The notes beneath the pieces are model-generated. The model was not told where the DNA came from. It worked only from the letters and a program-made list of their open reading frames with translations, and did not search any database. A stretch of DNA of 37,754 nt from Chitinophagaceae bacterium. GTDB taxonomy: Bacteria; Bacteroidota; Bacteroidia; Chitinophagales; Chitinophagaceae. The position numbers were made by a program, and so were the translations under genes. The stretch covers positions 1 to 37,754 of the forward strand of contig JAICGN010000033.1 in the NCBI GenBank assembly GCA_025923075.1, in the 5' to 3' direction. Positions 8,720 through 17,860 of the stretch are shown piece after piece. The stretch's first letter is position 1. Each line of letters begins with the position of its first letter.

Positions 8720-10276
8720 GTGATAATATCTTTAAAGTATATTATCTGTTTTTACCTGTCATTATTGGCAGCTTTTACCAGTGGCAACGCACAAAAAATG
8801 CAGAGCGATAATGGCGATGGTACTTATACTAATCCTGTAATTGCTGCCGATTTTCCCGATCCCGATGTAATTCTTGTTGGGGATACTTATTATATGGTTT
8901 CCACAACTATGTTTGTCTTTCCCGGTGTTACCATATTAAAATCGAAAGATCTTGTGAATTGGGAATACTGCAGCAATGCGGTGCCCCGTTTTGACTACAG
9001 TAAATGTTATGATCTTGATAGTTGTCACCGTTACGCGCATGGCCAATGGGCAACAAGCATGAAGTATCATAACGGTAAGTTTTATCTACTCTTTATTACG
9101 CTTGATGAAGGTGGATTTCTTTGTACCTCTTCAAAAGCAGAAGGACCGTGGGAAATAAGAAAATTGCCAAAGGGTTTTTATGATCCCGGTTTATTCTTTG
9201 ACGATGATGGATCGATCTATGTGACGCATGGGTATAGCAAGATATCGGTTACAGAACTCAATCCGGATTTCTCGCCCAAGACAAAAGATTCTTTAGTGTT
9301 TACCGGCGACATACGCCGCGGACTTGAAGGAATGCATGTGTATAAGGTAAGCGGATATTACTATCTATATGGTACCTATGGTGGTAAAGACGGCATACAG
9401 GTAGCTCTACGTTCAAAAAATATTTATGGCCCATTTGAACAAAAGGTGGTGATAAGAGATACTACACCGGGCATAAACTTTGGAATACACCAGGGAGCAT
9501 TGATCAAAACACAAAGTGGAGAATGGTGGACAATACTTTTTGTTGACAGCGGGCCTTTCGGTCGTTTTCCCTCCTTGCAACCCGTAAAATGGATTGACGG
9601 GTGGCCGATGGTTGGAATAAATGGCAAAGCAGTTGTTACACACAAGAAACCAAATGTAGGCAAGACCTATCCTCTAAGAGTTCTTCCAACATCAGATGAA
9701 TTCAATAACAAAACCCCTGGCATGCAGTGGGGATGGAATCATAATCCTGATCCGGCAAATTGGTCGCTCACACAAAGAGCGGGCTACCTAAGAATCAAAA
9801 CCACAAGAGTTGACTCAAATCTTCGCAAAGCCCGCAACTCACTTACACAAAGACCATTTGCCAGTTATGATCATAAGCCAACTGTCGCCACCACAAAAAT
9901 GGAAATTGAAAATATGAAAGATGGCGATATAGCTGGACTGGCGTTATTCCAGGATCCTTATGCTTTTATTGCTGTACGGCAAACAAATGGTTCCAAAGAG
10001 ATCATTATGGTAAATGATGGCAAGACCATTGATTCAGTGACGATGAACAATAAAATGATCTTCCTGCGAACAATTGCATCCAATAGTAACAGTAAAGCTT
10101 CATTCGAATATAGTTTTGATAATAAGACATTCAGGCGATTGGGCAGTGAGTTTTCAATGCGATTTAATCTTTCAGTCTTTACAGGCAATAAGTTCTGCCT
10201 CTTTAATTACGCAACCAGATCAGCCGGCGGCTATGTTGACTTCGACTGGTTCAGAACAAAATTTGAAGTAATATGA
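8720..10276 (+). CDS. GH43 glycosidase (beta-xylosidase/arabinofuranosidase type)
   Basis: 518 residues. The start is GTG at 8720, immediately after the TAG of the CE1 gene; no ATG precedes the signal peptide (MIISLKYIICFYLSLLAAFT...NAQ). The five-bladed GH43 propeller has the three acidic residues: Asp47 in DFPDPDVI (base), the Asp in FYDPGLFFDDDG, and Glu203 in GLEGMHVYKV (acid). The C-terminal third (about 320-518; WNHNPDPANWSL, FDWFRTKFEV) is the beta-sandwich often fused to xylan-active GH43 proteins. It probably releases xylose or arabinose in the periplasm. It ends as ATGA with the DUF5597 gene. Confidence 0.88.
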   Translation: MIISLKYIICFYLSLLAAFTSGNAQKMQSDNGDGTYTNPVIAADFPDPDVILVGDTYYMVSTTMFVFPGVTILKSKDLVNWEYCSNAVPRFDYSKCYDLDSCHRYAHGQWATSMKYHNGKFYLLFITLDEGGFLCTSSKAEGPWEIRKLPKGFYDPGLFFDDDGSIYVTHGYSKISVTELNPDFSPKTKDSLVFTGDIRRGLEGMHVYKVSGYYYLYGTYGGKDGIQVALRSKNIYGPFEQKVVIRDTTPGINFGIHQGALIKTQSGEWWTILFVDSGPFGRFPSLQPVKWIDGWPMVGINGKAVVTHKKPNVGKTYPLRVLPTSDEFNNKTPGMQWGWNHNPDPANWSLTQRAGYLRIKTTRVDSNLRKARNSLTQRPFASYDHKPTVATTKMEIENMKDGDIAGLALFQDPYAFIAVRQTNGSKEIIMVNDGKTIDSVTMNNKMIFLRTIASNSNSKASFEYSFDNKTFRRLGSEFSMRFNLSVFTGNKFCLFNYATRSAGGYVDFDWFRTKFEVI

Positions 10277-10749
10277 AGAAAATATGTATATACCTAGCAC
10301 TGCTTTCGTCATTAACTGGCCATTCACAAACTAACCAGTACTGGAATGGAAGAAAATGTGCTGCAGCCGGGGTCAAAGGTTTTTTAATTGAAAAAGATTC
10401 CACTCAAAAAGACATTGCAATAGGCGATTATCAATTCACTGTTCATCATGAATATAAAATGGGATGGTCGCAGGGATCAAAGGAAAACACATGGCCATTG
10501 GCCGGTGGATTGATCATTGCCATTGCACCAGATGAATTTTATGTAACGGGCACTGGCTTTGTGATGACGTTTGCGCCAAAAACAAGAAATAAGAAAGCTG
10601 GCTTTATCAGCATTGATGAAGGAAGGTTTGAAAATGGAGAATGGAAAGCGGGCCGCCGGATGAATGGTGACCAGGATCACCAGGGAAGACATGTAAGAAT
10701 ACCGGCCAATGACTATAGTATTCAGCATGTGAAACTTTATAGATATTAA
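10273..10749 (+). CDS. Stand-alone secreted DUF5597 protein
   Basis: 158 residues, starting inside the GH43 stop (ATGA at 10273-10276). It has its own signal peptide (MKKICIYLALLSSLTGHSQ). The rest resembles DUF5597, the domain normally found at the C-terminus of GH35-type beta-galactosidases: PDEFYVTGTGFVMTFAP, EGRFENGEWKAGRRMNGDQ, HQGRHVRIP and the ending VKLYRY. The catalytic GH35 barrel is entirely missing. Because a signal peptide and clean ends are present, this is more likely a working single-domain protein than a broken gene. It could be a carbohydrate-binding partner of the GH43 or GH10 enzyme; that is inference. The family assignment is from memory of the domain's C-terminal motifs. 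Confidence 0.75.
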   Translation: MKKICIYLALLSSLTGHSQTNQYWNGRKCAAAGVKGFLIEKDSTQKDIAIGDYQFTVHHEYKMGWSQGSKENTWPLAGGLIIAIAPDEFYVTGTGFVMTFAPKTRNKKAGFISIDEGRFENGEWKAGRRMNGDQDHQGRHVRIPANDYSIQHVKLYRY

Positions 10750-10782
10750 AAGAAAGGCTAAATAATCTAAAACCGGTTTACC

Positions 10783-11937
10783 ATGATAAAAAAAATTTTC
10801 GCCGTCACGGCCTCTTTGATGCTGATCTTTTTTTTACAATGTACGTCATCAAAGCAGTCAAAGAAAAAATCCATCGATCTAAATGCTGATCAAAATAAAG
10901 GGCTGAAAGATTACTATAATGAATACTTTCCAATTGGCGCGGCCGTATCGCCGCAGGGATTACTAAGGGAGGAAGAAAGCCGTTTGATATTGCAGCAATT
11001 CAACAGTATCACGGCAGAAAATGCTATGAAAATGGGTCCCATTCATCCGAGAGAAAACGAGTATTTCTGGAAAGATGCAGATTCCATTGCATCCTTTGCC
11101 AAAAGAAACAGTCTTAAACTGCGGGGCCACACACTTTGCTGGCACAATCAAACTCCTCGCTGGTTGTTTATCGATTCCACGAGAACTCCGCCCGATACCG
11201 TTTCTAAGGAAGTCTTGCTGAAACGCCTGAAAGATCACATCACAGCAGTCGTAACAAGATATAAGGATGTAGTTTATGCCTGGGACGTTGTGAATGAAGT
11301 CATCTCAGATAACCCAAACGAATATTACCGTAATTCAACGTGGTACCGGATATGTGGAGAAGAATTTATTGCAAAAGCATTTGAATATGCACATGCGGCC
11401 GATCCAAAAGCATTGCTTTTTTATAATGATTACAATGAAACAGACCCGGTAAAAAGAGAGAAGATCTATAAAATGATCAAAGGCTTGAAGGATGCTGGAG
11501 TACCTATCCATGGTGTTGGCCTGCAGGCGCATTGGTCCATTCATGATCTGAGAGAAGGACAGGTGGATTCCACCATCAGTCGGTTTGCCTCACTCGGGTT
11601 GAAAGTACAGGTCACCGAACTTGATATAAAAGTGCAACCGGCGGGTATTGCTGCCTGGTTGGACTCGACGATTGGCTATACTCCTGAAAGGGAAATAAAA
11701 CAAACTGAGCAATACGAAATGGTCTTCAAACTATTCAGGAAATACAAAAATGTGATATCCGGAGTTACCTTCTGGAATGTCTCGGACAGGTATAGCTGGC
11801 TCGATAGGCGCGAAAGAGGAAAAGCCTATCCATTATTGTTTGATACTACTTATAAACCAAAAAAGGCTTATTGGAACGTTGTGAACTTCGATAAAAATGA
11901 AAGATTTATTAATAACGGCGACAAACGTGCGTTTTAA
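10783..11937 (+). CDS. GH10 endo-1,4-beta-xylanase lipoprotein
   Basis: 384 residues. The N-terminus (MIKKIFAVTASLMLIFFLQC) looks like a lipoprotein signal with Cys20. A single GH10 barrel follows: GHTLCWHNQTPRWL, the acid/base Glu172 in WDVVNE, the nucleophile Glu279 in TELD, and SGVTFWNVSDRYSWL near the end. Retaining GH10 xylanases cut the xylan backbone and tolerate side chains, which complements the CE15, CE1 and GH43 genes upstream. It is 33 nt after the DUF5597 gene and likely the last gene of the run, because a 240-nt gap follows. No carbohydrate-binding module is attached. Confidence 0.92.
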   Translation: MIKKIFAVTASLMLIFFLQCTSSKQSKKKSIDLNADQNKGLKDYYNEYFPIGAAVSPQGLLREEESRLILQQFNSITAENAMKMGPIHPRENEYFWKDADSIASFAKRNSLKLRGHTLCWHNQTPRWLFIDSTRTPPDTVSKEVLLKRLKDHITAVVTRYKDVVYAWDVVNEVISDNPNEYYRNSTWYRICGEEFIAKAFEYAHAADPKALLFYNDYNETDPVKREKIYKMIKGLKDAGVPIHGVGLQAHWSIHDLREGQVDSTISRFASLGLKVQVTELDIKVQPAGIAAWLDSTIGYTPEREIKQTEQYEMVFKLFRKYKNVISGVTFWNVSDRYSWLDRRERGKAYPLLFDTTYKPKKAYWNVVNFDKNERFINNGDKRAF

Positions 11938-12177
11938 ATGCTGCTGTTTCGAATGTTTAATAATTTCCTCGCGAAAGGCAACAAAGACTGTCCCTTCCTA
12001 TCTATACCGGTCAAAGCTTAAAAACGTTTTCCGGCAAACGTAATTTAACAATTTCAATTTTCTTAGATTTTTTTGATCTGTTCATTCCTTTAATATCTTG
12101 CCTTTTGTTTTATAACTTGAAGAAAGATTATATTTTAAGAGCAACCAATAAGCCAGTTATGGCCCCCTATATCTAGT
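11938..12177. other. Intergenic gap between xylanase and PLD gene
   Basis: AT-rich, with no gene and no clear hairpin terminator. TTTG at 12072-12075 followed 18 nt later by TATCTTG (12094-12100) is a near-match to the Bacteroidota promoter form, but the -7 box is one T short and the distance to the start at 12178 is long. This is a weak candidate only. Confidence 0.35.
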
Positions 12178-13341
12178 ATGGCAGATCAGTACACTTCCCG
12201 GAACAGAATAAGCCTCGTACAAAGTGGAGAAGATTATTTTTCACTCCTTATTAAACTGATCGAACAAGCAACCCGTACCATTCATTTACAAATGTATATT
12301 TATGACAATGATGAAACGGGAAGAAAAGTGGGTGATGCACTAAAAGCAGCGGCCAAAAGAGGAGTCGCTGTCTATCTTCATGTTGATGGGTATGCTTCAC
12401 AAAGATTGGGGAAACACTTCAGAAAAGAAATGGAAGAAGCAGGCGTTCATTTCAAATTCTTTGCCCCATTATTAAAAAGCCGTCACTTTTATTTTGGAAG
12501 GAGGTTGCATCAAAAAGTTTTCGTCGTGGATGGACTGTACTCTTTAGTTGGAGGACTAAACATCAGCAACCGCTATAACAGTATGCCGGATGAACAGCCC
12601 TGGTTTGATCTTGCCTTATATTGTGAAGGCGAAGCTTCCTACCAATTGCACCTTATTTGTAACCGAATGTGGCGAAAACGGCGAAGGTTAAAAGATAATA
12701 TTGAAAAAAAAGAAATTGAAACTTTTTGTAATTCTATACTTAAAGAAGAAAGACAATTGGTAAGGATTCGCCAGAACGATTGGGTAAAAAGAAAAAGCGA
12801 AGTATGGAATACTTACCGTCATCTCTTTGCACAGGCACAGGAAACGATAACGGTAATGAGTAGTTATTTTTTGCCCGGTCGTACATTTCGACGATTACTT
12901 AGCAAGGCTGCGAGAAGAGGCGTAAAGGTAAAAGTGATACTTGCGGGCAAATCTGATGTAGCGCTTTCAAAAAATGCAGAAAGATATCTGTATGATTATC
13001 TCCTGAGAAAAAGCATCGAAATATATGAATACCAAAAAACCGTATTGCATGCAAAAATAAGTGTGTGTGACAGTGAATTCGTGACTATTGGTTCTTTTAA
13101 TGTAAATAATATCAGTGCTTATGCCAGCCTTGAACTAAATCTGGACATTCAAAGCAAGCTCTTTGGGAGCTATATACAGGATGAGATGAATAAAATAATT
13201 TCGAGTGATTGCGTGCAGGTCACTAATGATAATTATAGATCATCAACAAATGTTTTCAGGAGGCTTTGGCAAAAGATATGCTACGTGATTGTAAATTGGA
13301 TACTTACCCTCTTTACTTTTTATTTTAAGCAGGAAGATTAA
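12178..13341 (+). CDS. Cardiolipin synthase-like phospholipase D protein
   Basis: 387 residues with two PLD (HKD) motifs: RLHQKVFVVDG with His111, Lys113 and Asp118, and LHAKISVCDS with His291, Lys293 and Asp298. Each is followed by the usual G-S/G-x-N segment (GGLNISNRY, GSFNVNNIS). Such proteins join phospholipids to form cardiolipin. Unlike the ClsA type there are no N-terminal membrane helices, so it resembles ClsB. A hydrophobic stretch at the extreme C-terminus (YVIVNWILTLFTFYF) may anchor it to the membrane. Its stop overlaps by 4 nt the stop of the convergent gene. Nucleases share the fold, so the lipid role is likely but not proven. Confidence 0.82.
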   Translation: MADQYTSRNRISLVQSGEDYFSLLIKLIEQATRTIHLQMYIYDNDETGRKVGDALKAAAKRGVAVYLHVDGYASQRLGKHFRKEMEEAGVHFKFFAPLLKSRHFYFGRRLHQKVFVVDGLYSLVGGLNISNRYNSMPDEQPWFDLALYCEGEASYQLHLICNRMWRKRRRLKDNIEKKEIETFCNSILKEERQLVRIRQNDWVKRKSEVWNTYRHLFAQAQETITVMSSYFLPGRTFRRLLSKAARRGVKVKVILAGKSDVALSKNAERYLYDYLLRKSIEIYEYQKTVLHAKISVCDSEFVTIGSFNVNNISAYASLELNLDIQSKLFGSYIQDEMNKIISSDCVQVTNDNYRSSTNVFRRLWQKICYVIVNWILTLFTFYFKQED

Positions 13342-14348
13342 TTACCCTCGATACGCCTTAGTAAGGAGTTGAATGCGTCTTTATTCCACCCTGAAAAACG
13401 GCCACGCTGAACTACCAGGGTATTATCGGTACTGTCTCTTAAGAAATAATGGAATACAAAGTTGTTGCGCGGATGTTGCCATCCCATTATTTGTCCAAAC
13501 CGAAGATCATTAAAGACAAGCGTATCATTCCATTTTTCTGCTGTGTAAAATTCCTGTGAGAAACGTTTTAGCTTTTGCAATGCTTCGGTGTCTTCCACCG
13601 AATCAAGTAAAAATTCATTTCGTGGAAAATATTCAAAATCGATCTGTTTTTTGCTGTCAAATACTGAACGATAACCAATATGATAGCCGGAATCATTGCC
13701 TGCAACAACATACCATAACCAGTTTTGCAAAGTTGTTGGTGTAGTGAAATATCTTGAGTATTGAATGTCTTGTTTTTTTAGAATATGTTTTACATCACTA
13801 TTGATCATGATTTTATTGAAAATACAGTACAACAGGTAAAGCGAACTAAGTCCGAGTCCCATTGTCCACCATTTTTTTCTTTGTGAATGTCCATGCTTTG
13901 AGATGATCAACATGATCACTGCAATGCCCGGCCATATAGAAAAAAATGGGTCGGCAACATAAATAGCGTTGAATGAAATTCGTTTATGCGTAAAGGGCTC
14001 AAACCAACCAACGCCATAATTATTGAACGCATCAATAAAAACATGAAAGAAAATAACTCCACCAAAAAATAGAAACCATTTTTGCAAAGTGATATTGTGC
14101 GGGCGATGCCATCGTTCAGCGAGCAACGAGAAAAGCACAGCTATAATGAGAACAAATAAAAAAGAATGCGTAAAGCCCCGATGAGCAAGCAAATTACTGG
14201 AAGTGTTCATCCAGAAGGAAGCAATAAAGTCTACATCCGGCACGCTTTGCGCCAGGGCGCCCCAAAGCATAGCCTTCTTACCGAGTTTACGATCTAAAAA
14301 AGCTTCGCCCATGCATGCGCCAAGAGCTATATGTGTGATTGAATCCAT
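13338..14348 (-). CDS. YdjM/DUF457-type membrane-bound metal-dependent hydrolase
   Basis: 336 residues. The N-terminus MDSITHIALGACMGEAF has the Asp-x-x-x-His pair typical of the YdjM (DUF457) family, followed by PDVDF and AHRGFTHS, together forming the putative metal site. Several membrane segments follow (for instance FLFVLIIAVLFSLLA and LFFGGVIFFHVFIDAF). The C-terminal third is a soluble domain without a family I recognise. The biochemical reaction of this family is not established. It converges on the PLD gene with a 4-nt overlap, and starts 23 nt downstream of the ligD stop, so it could be co-transcribed with ligD. Confidence 0.8.
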   Translation of the reverse strand: MDSITHIALGACMGEAFLDRKLGKKAMLWGALAQSVPDVDFIASFWMNTSSNLLAHRGFTHSFLFVLIIAVLFSLLAERWHRPHNITLQKWFLFFGGVIFFHVFIDAFNNYGVGWFEPFTHKRISFNAIYVADPFFSIWPGIAVIMLIISKHGHSQRKKWWTMGLGLSSLYLLYCIFNKIMINSDVKHILKKQDIQYSRYFTTPTTLQNWLWYVVAGNDSGYHIGYRSVFDSKKQIDFEYFPRNEFLLDSVEDTEALQKLKRFSQEFYTAEKWNDTLVFNDLRFGQIMGWQHPRNNFVFHYFLRDSTDNTLVVQRGRFSGWNKDAFNSLLRRIEGN

Positions 14349-14371
14349 ACTGGATAAGGGGAAGATTTTCG

Positions 14372-16999
14372 CTATATATCTTTTAATATTTTATTTAAAT
14401 CGATCCCTTTACCAAGTACCGGTTTAAAGATATCTCCTTCACTTATGATCCTGTCCATTGCATTTTCGATCGTAAAATCTTTTATCGATAAACCTTTTTT
14501 TACTTCCTCCCAATACAATGGCATCGATACAGGGGCTCCCGGTTTAGGACGTAGTGAATAGGGTGCGGCTAATGTAGCTTTGGGCCGGTTCTGTAAAAAA
14601 TCTACATATAGTTTATTCTTTCTTGCCTTGGTCAGCCGCTCAATACTTGTTATTTCAGGCAACATGTTATTGACTTGTGTGGCGATTATTCTTCCAAACA
14701 TCTGGCATTGATCATAAGTATATTTTGCACCGAGCGGGATATATACATGAATACCGGTCGAGCCTGACGTCTTTGGATAACCCGGCACTCCCATCGTATC
14801 CAAAACTTGTTTTGTTGCCTGCGCCACTTCGATCACTACTTCGAAACCTTGTTTATCTGAAGGGTCAAGATCAATCAGGCACCAGTCGGGATAATCTTCT
14901 TTATGTATTGTACTGTTCCAGGGGTTCATTTCAATAGCGCCTGCATTTGCCATATATAGAATACTTGCTTCATCTTCCGGCACTAAAAAATTCTTGTTTT
15001 CTCCCTCACTTGTTGTGTACGGCTCCATTTTTATCCAGTCAGGAACTTTCCCTGTTACATCTTTTTGATAAAAACTTTTTCCGTTGATCCCATTTGGATA
15101 ACGATTCAATGATTGGGGACGATCTTTCAAATATGGAAGCAAATAAGGTGAAACCTGGTAATAATAATTCAACATATCCCGCTTGGTATATTTTTCTTTC
15201 GGCCAATAGATCTTGCTGAGGTTGGTAAACTTCAATTCATGGCCGTTGATCTTTTTTACCTGTGTTTCTTCAGTTGGATTTAATAAGGTCTTTCGGGTTT
15301 TATCACTAACTGGCTTTGTATATTTATTGGAGGAAGTTTTTTCCTTTGCAATTGCTTCATTGACTGGTATCTCCTTTTCTTTTTTTACTTCCTTTGCTTT
15401 TTTGTCGGTACGTAATCCTTCAAAGGAAGGATGCCGCATTACACCATCGGTAGTTATTTCAGTATAACTGACTTCACAAACCAATTGGGGCTTGAGCCAT
15501 GTCACTTTTGCTCTTGGAGGATTGGGCCTGAAGCGTGAAGGCTTCTCTACGTCGGGAGTCTCCGTGAAAGGAACTTTCTCTGTAACCAGCTTTTTCATTT
15601 TAGCCATTATCTCCTTTTGGGTCTTATCATTAAAACCGGTTCCTATTTTTCCCATATAATCCAACCGGCCGTTATCAAAAGCTCCTACAAGTAAAGAACT
15701 GAACGTCTTTGCTGACCCCTCATTTTGCGTAAATCCACCAATAACGACTTCATGCCTTTTATTTGCCTTTATTTTTAACCATTCTCTTGTTCTGTCACCT
15801 TCTATGTAAACACTATCCTCTTTTTTTGCCATTATACCTTCCATTCCCAATTTTGCCACTGATTCCAAAAATTCCGTGGCTGTAGCGTTAAAACTTTCAC
15901 TTAACCGAATGATATTTTCTTCCGGTAATGTTTCTCTTAGGATCTCTTTCCGCTTTGTTAAAGGAAGATGCTTTAAGCTATAACCATTTAGCCACATTAT
16001 ATCAAATACGTAGTAAAACAAATCCCCGTCTGCCTCGCTACGCCAATTCTGCAATGCTCCGAAATTTGCTATCCCTTTTTTATTTAATACGACTACTTCC
16101 CCATCAATCACTGCATTGATATCCCATTTTTTTAATGCTTCCACAACCGGATAGAATTTTTCATTAAAAGACTTACTGTTCCTGGAAACTAAGTTCACCT
16201 TGCCTTTGTTGATCGTTGCCACAGCACGGTACCCATCCCATTTAATTTCATACAACCAACCCGGCTCATCAAAAGGCTTGTCAACCAATGTCGCAAGCAT
16301 TGGTTTAAATGTCTTTGGGAAGGCCGCTTTCTTACCTTCAGTTAGATCCTTTTTTTTTTCGACGCGCTGTTTCCGGGATTTTTTTGACGCGGTTTTCTTT
16401 TTTGGCGAGCTACCCCAGATATTCTTGGTTGTTTTTTCAACGGCTTCGAGGGTTTTGCCGGAGATCACCGATTTGTCTTTTTTTGTTATGTCGGTTTCTT
16501 TCGCGTATTTATCTCGATGCTTGATCAACAGCCATGCATTATTTTCAGCATTTTTCAGTTTTACAAGAGCAAATTCACCTTTTAATTTATTCCCATTCAT
16601 TTTAAATTTCAGGGACCCTTTCTTTAATTGTTGAAGCAAAGATTTTTCCTGCGCGGATTTACTTCCTGGCTCCAATGCCTCATATGTCCCCTCATCCCAC
16701 ACGATCACCGTACCGGCGCCATAATTGCCTTCAGGAATAATTCCTTCAAAAGTCCTGTAATCATAAGGATGATCTTCAACCATCATCGCTAATCTTTTAT
16801 CCTCTGGATTTAGAGAAGGACCTTTAGGGACAGCCCAGCTTTTTAAAACCCCCTCCAATTCTAATCGAAAATCGTAATGTAATCTTGACGCTGCATGTTT
16901 TTGCACAACAAAGCGCAAGCCTGGCCCGGATGCCTTGCCACCGGTTGGTTCCGGAGTTTTATTGAATGATCTTTTCTTTTTGTAAAGTGTTAGTGCCAT
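14372..16999 (-). CDS. ligD: Multifunctional DNA ligase D (LigD) of non-homologous end joining
   Basis: 875 residues in the order phosphoesterase, ligase, polymerase. The phosphoesterase metal ligands His35, His41, Asp43 and His77 keep exactly the spacing known from Pseudomonas LigD (H42, H48, D50, H84). A Lys/Ser-rich linker (about 190-225) leads to the ATP-dependent ligase, with adenylated Lys253 in EIKWDGYR and Glu301 in DGEVVV. A second charged linker (about 545-585) precedes the primase-polymerase domain, marked by LIDLDPSD and TSGSTGIHVYIPLG. LigD processes and seals double-strand breaks together with Ku. No Ku gene lies in this window. The gene is divergent from the DUF892 gene, with 157 nt between them. 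Confidence 0.95.
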   Translation of the reverse strand: MALTLYKKKRSFNKTPEPTGGKASGPGLRFVVQKHAASRLHYDFRLELEGVLKSWAVPKGPSLNPEDKRLAMMVEDHPYDYRTFEGIIPEGNYGAGTVIVWDEGTYEALEPGSKSAQEKSLLQQLKKGSLKFKMNGNKLKGEFALVKLKNAENNAWLLIKHRDKYAKETDITKKDKSVISGKTLEAVEKTTKNIWGSSPKKKTASKKSRKQRVEKKKDLTEGKKAAFPKTFKPMLATLVDKPFDEPGWLYEIKWDGYRAVATINKGKVNLVSRNSKSFNEKFYPVVEALKKWDINAVIDGEVVVLNKKGIANFGALQNWRSEADGDLFYYVFDIMWLNGYSLKHLPLTKRKEILRETLPEENIIRLSESFNATATEFLESVAKLGMEGIMAKKEDSVYIEGDRTREWLKIKANKRHEVVIGGFTQNEGSAKTFSSLLVGAFDNGRLDYMGKIGTGFNDKTQKEIMAKMKKLVTEKVPFTETPDVEKPSRFRPNPPRAKVTWLKPQLVCEVSYTEITTDGVMRHPSFEGLRTDKKAKEVKKEKEIPVNEAIAKEKTSSNKYTKPVSDKTRKTLLNPTEETQVKKINGHELKFTNLSKIYWPKEKYTKRDMLNYYYQVSPYLLPYLKDRPQSLNRYPNGINGKSFYQKDVTGKVPDWIKMEPYTTSEGENKNFLVPEDEASILYMANAGAIEMNPWNSTIHKEDYPDWCLIDLDPSDKQGFEVVIEVAQATKQVLDTMGVPGYPKTSGSTGIHVYIPLGAKYTYDQCQMFGRIIATQVNNMLPEITSIERLTKARKNKLYVDFLQNRPKATLAAPYSLRPKPGAPVSMPLYWEEVKKGLSIKDFTIENAMDRIISEGDIFKPVLGKGIDLNKILKDI

Positions 17000-17156
17000 A
17001 GCTCAAATTAATAAATATTGTACCAACTTGAATTAAAAGATGTCATATAAAATGATTACCACGGTGTGAGATTAAATCTTGAATTGAAAAACTGGTGGCA
17101 TAGCGTTTGTACCCATAGTAGTGCATTTATCTAATTAATCATATAAAAAACTTTTT

Positions 17157-17816
17157 ATGCCAACTACAAACACAAGATCATCCCTGCGAACAAGAAGGAC
17201 AAGGTCCGGCAATGGCGGCGCCACAAAACCCGCAAGCGGAGCTTCCGCAAAATCTTCAAACGGTAAAAAATCAAAATCAGAAAACGGTGCCGGCGGTAAT
17301 TCTCAGCTCGAAAAACTTTTCACAGATTCTTTGAAGGATATTTATTGGGCTGAGAAACATTTGACCAAAGCCTTGCCGAAAATGAAAAAAGCGGCGACAA
17401 CAGACGAATTAAAGTCTGCAATTGAGGAACATCTTGCCCAAACCGAGGAACAAGTAACAAGGCTTGAACAAGTATTTGAATTGTGCGGAAAAAAAGCACA
17501 GGCCAAAAAATGCGATGCAATGGAAGGATTGATTAAGGAAGGTGAATCAGTAGTAGAAGAGACCGAAGATGATAGCATGACAAGGGACGCGGGCATAATT
17601 ATGGCTGCACAAAAAGTGGAGCATTATGAAATTGCAACTTATGGTAGCCTCGTTCAATTTGCGAGAACACTGGGGATGGACGAAGCTGCTGCATTATTGG
17701 AACAAACATTAGAAGAGGAAAAAGAAACAGACCAAAAACTCACACAAATTGCTGAAAGCAGCATTAATGAGGAAGCAGAACAAGAGGAAAAAGAAGAAAC
17801 CGAAGAGGAAGAATAA
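17157..17816 (+). CDS. DUF892 (YciE/YciF) ferritin-like protein with charged tails
   Basis: 219 residues. Residues about 48-200 are a four-helix ferritin-like DUF892 domain (LEKLFTDSLKDIYWAEKHL, EEHLAQTEEQVTRLEQVF, QKVEHYEIATYGSLV), carrying the Glu and His positions of a di-iron site. In front is a roughly 45-residue low-complexity tail rich in Ser, Lys, Arg and Gly. Behind is a run of Glu. The basic tail resembles DNA-contacting tails of histone-like proteins, though that is inference. The family is linked to stress responses; its reaction is not known. The gene sits between ligD and a short-chain dehydrogenase, a stress setting. Confidence 0.85.
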   Translation: MPTTNTRSSLRTRRTRSGNGGATKPASGASAKSSNGKKSKSENGAGGNSQLEKLFTDSLKDIYWAEKHLTKALPKMKKAATTDELKSAIEEHLAQTEEQVTRLEQVFELCGKKAQAKKCDAMEGLIKEGESVVEETEDDSMTRDAGIIMAAQKVEHYEIATYGSLVQFARTLGMDEAAALLEQTLEEEKETDQKLTQIAESSINEEAEQEEKEETEEEE

Positions 17817-17860
17817 ATAGCAAGGACCCTGTGAAAACTTTTTTCACTAAATGTTAAAAC

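Noticed and set aside
16200-16634. Plus-strand open frame of 144 codons antisense to ligD
   Set aside because: Phe-rich low-complexity product reflecting Lys codons on the other strand; shadow of the LigD linker.
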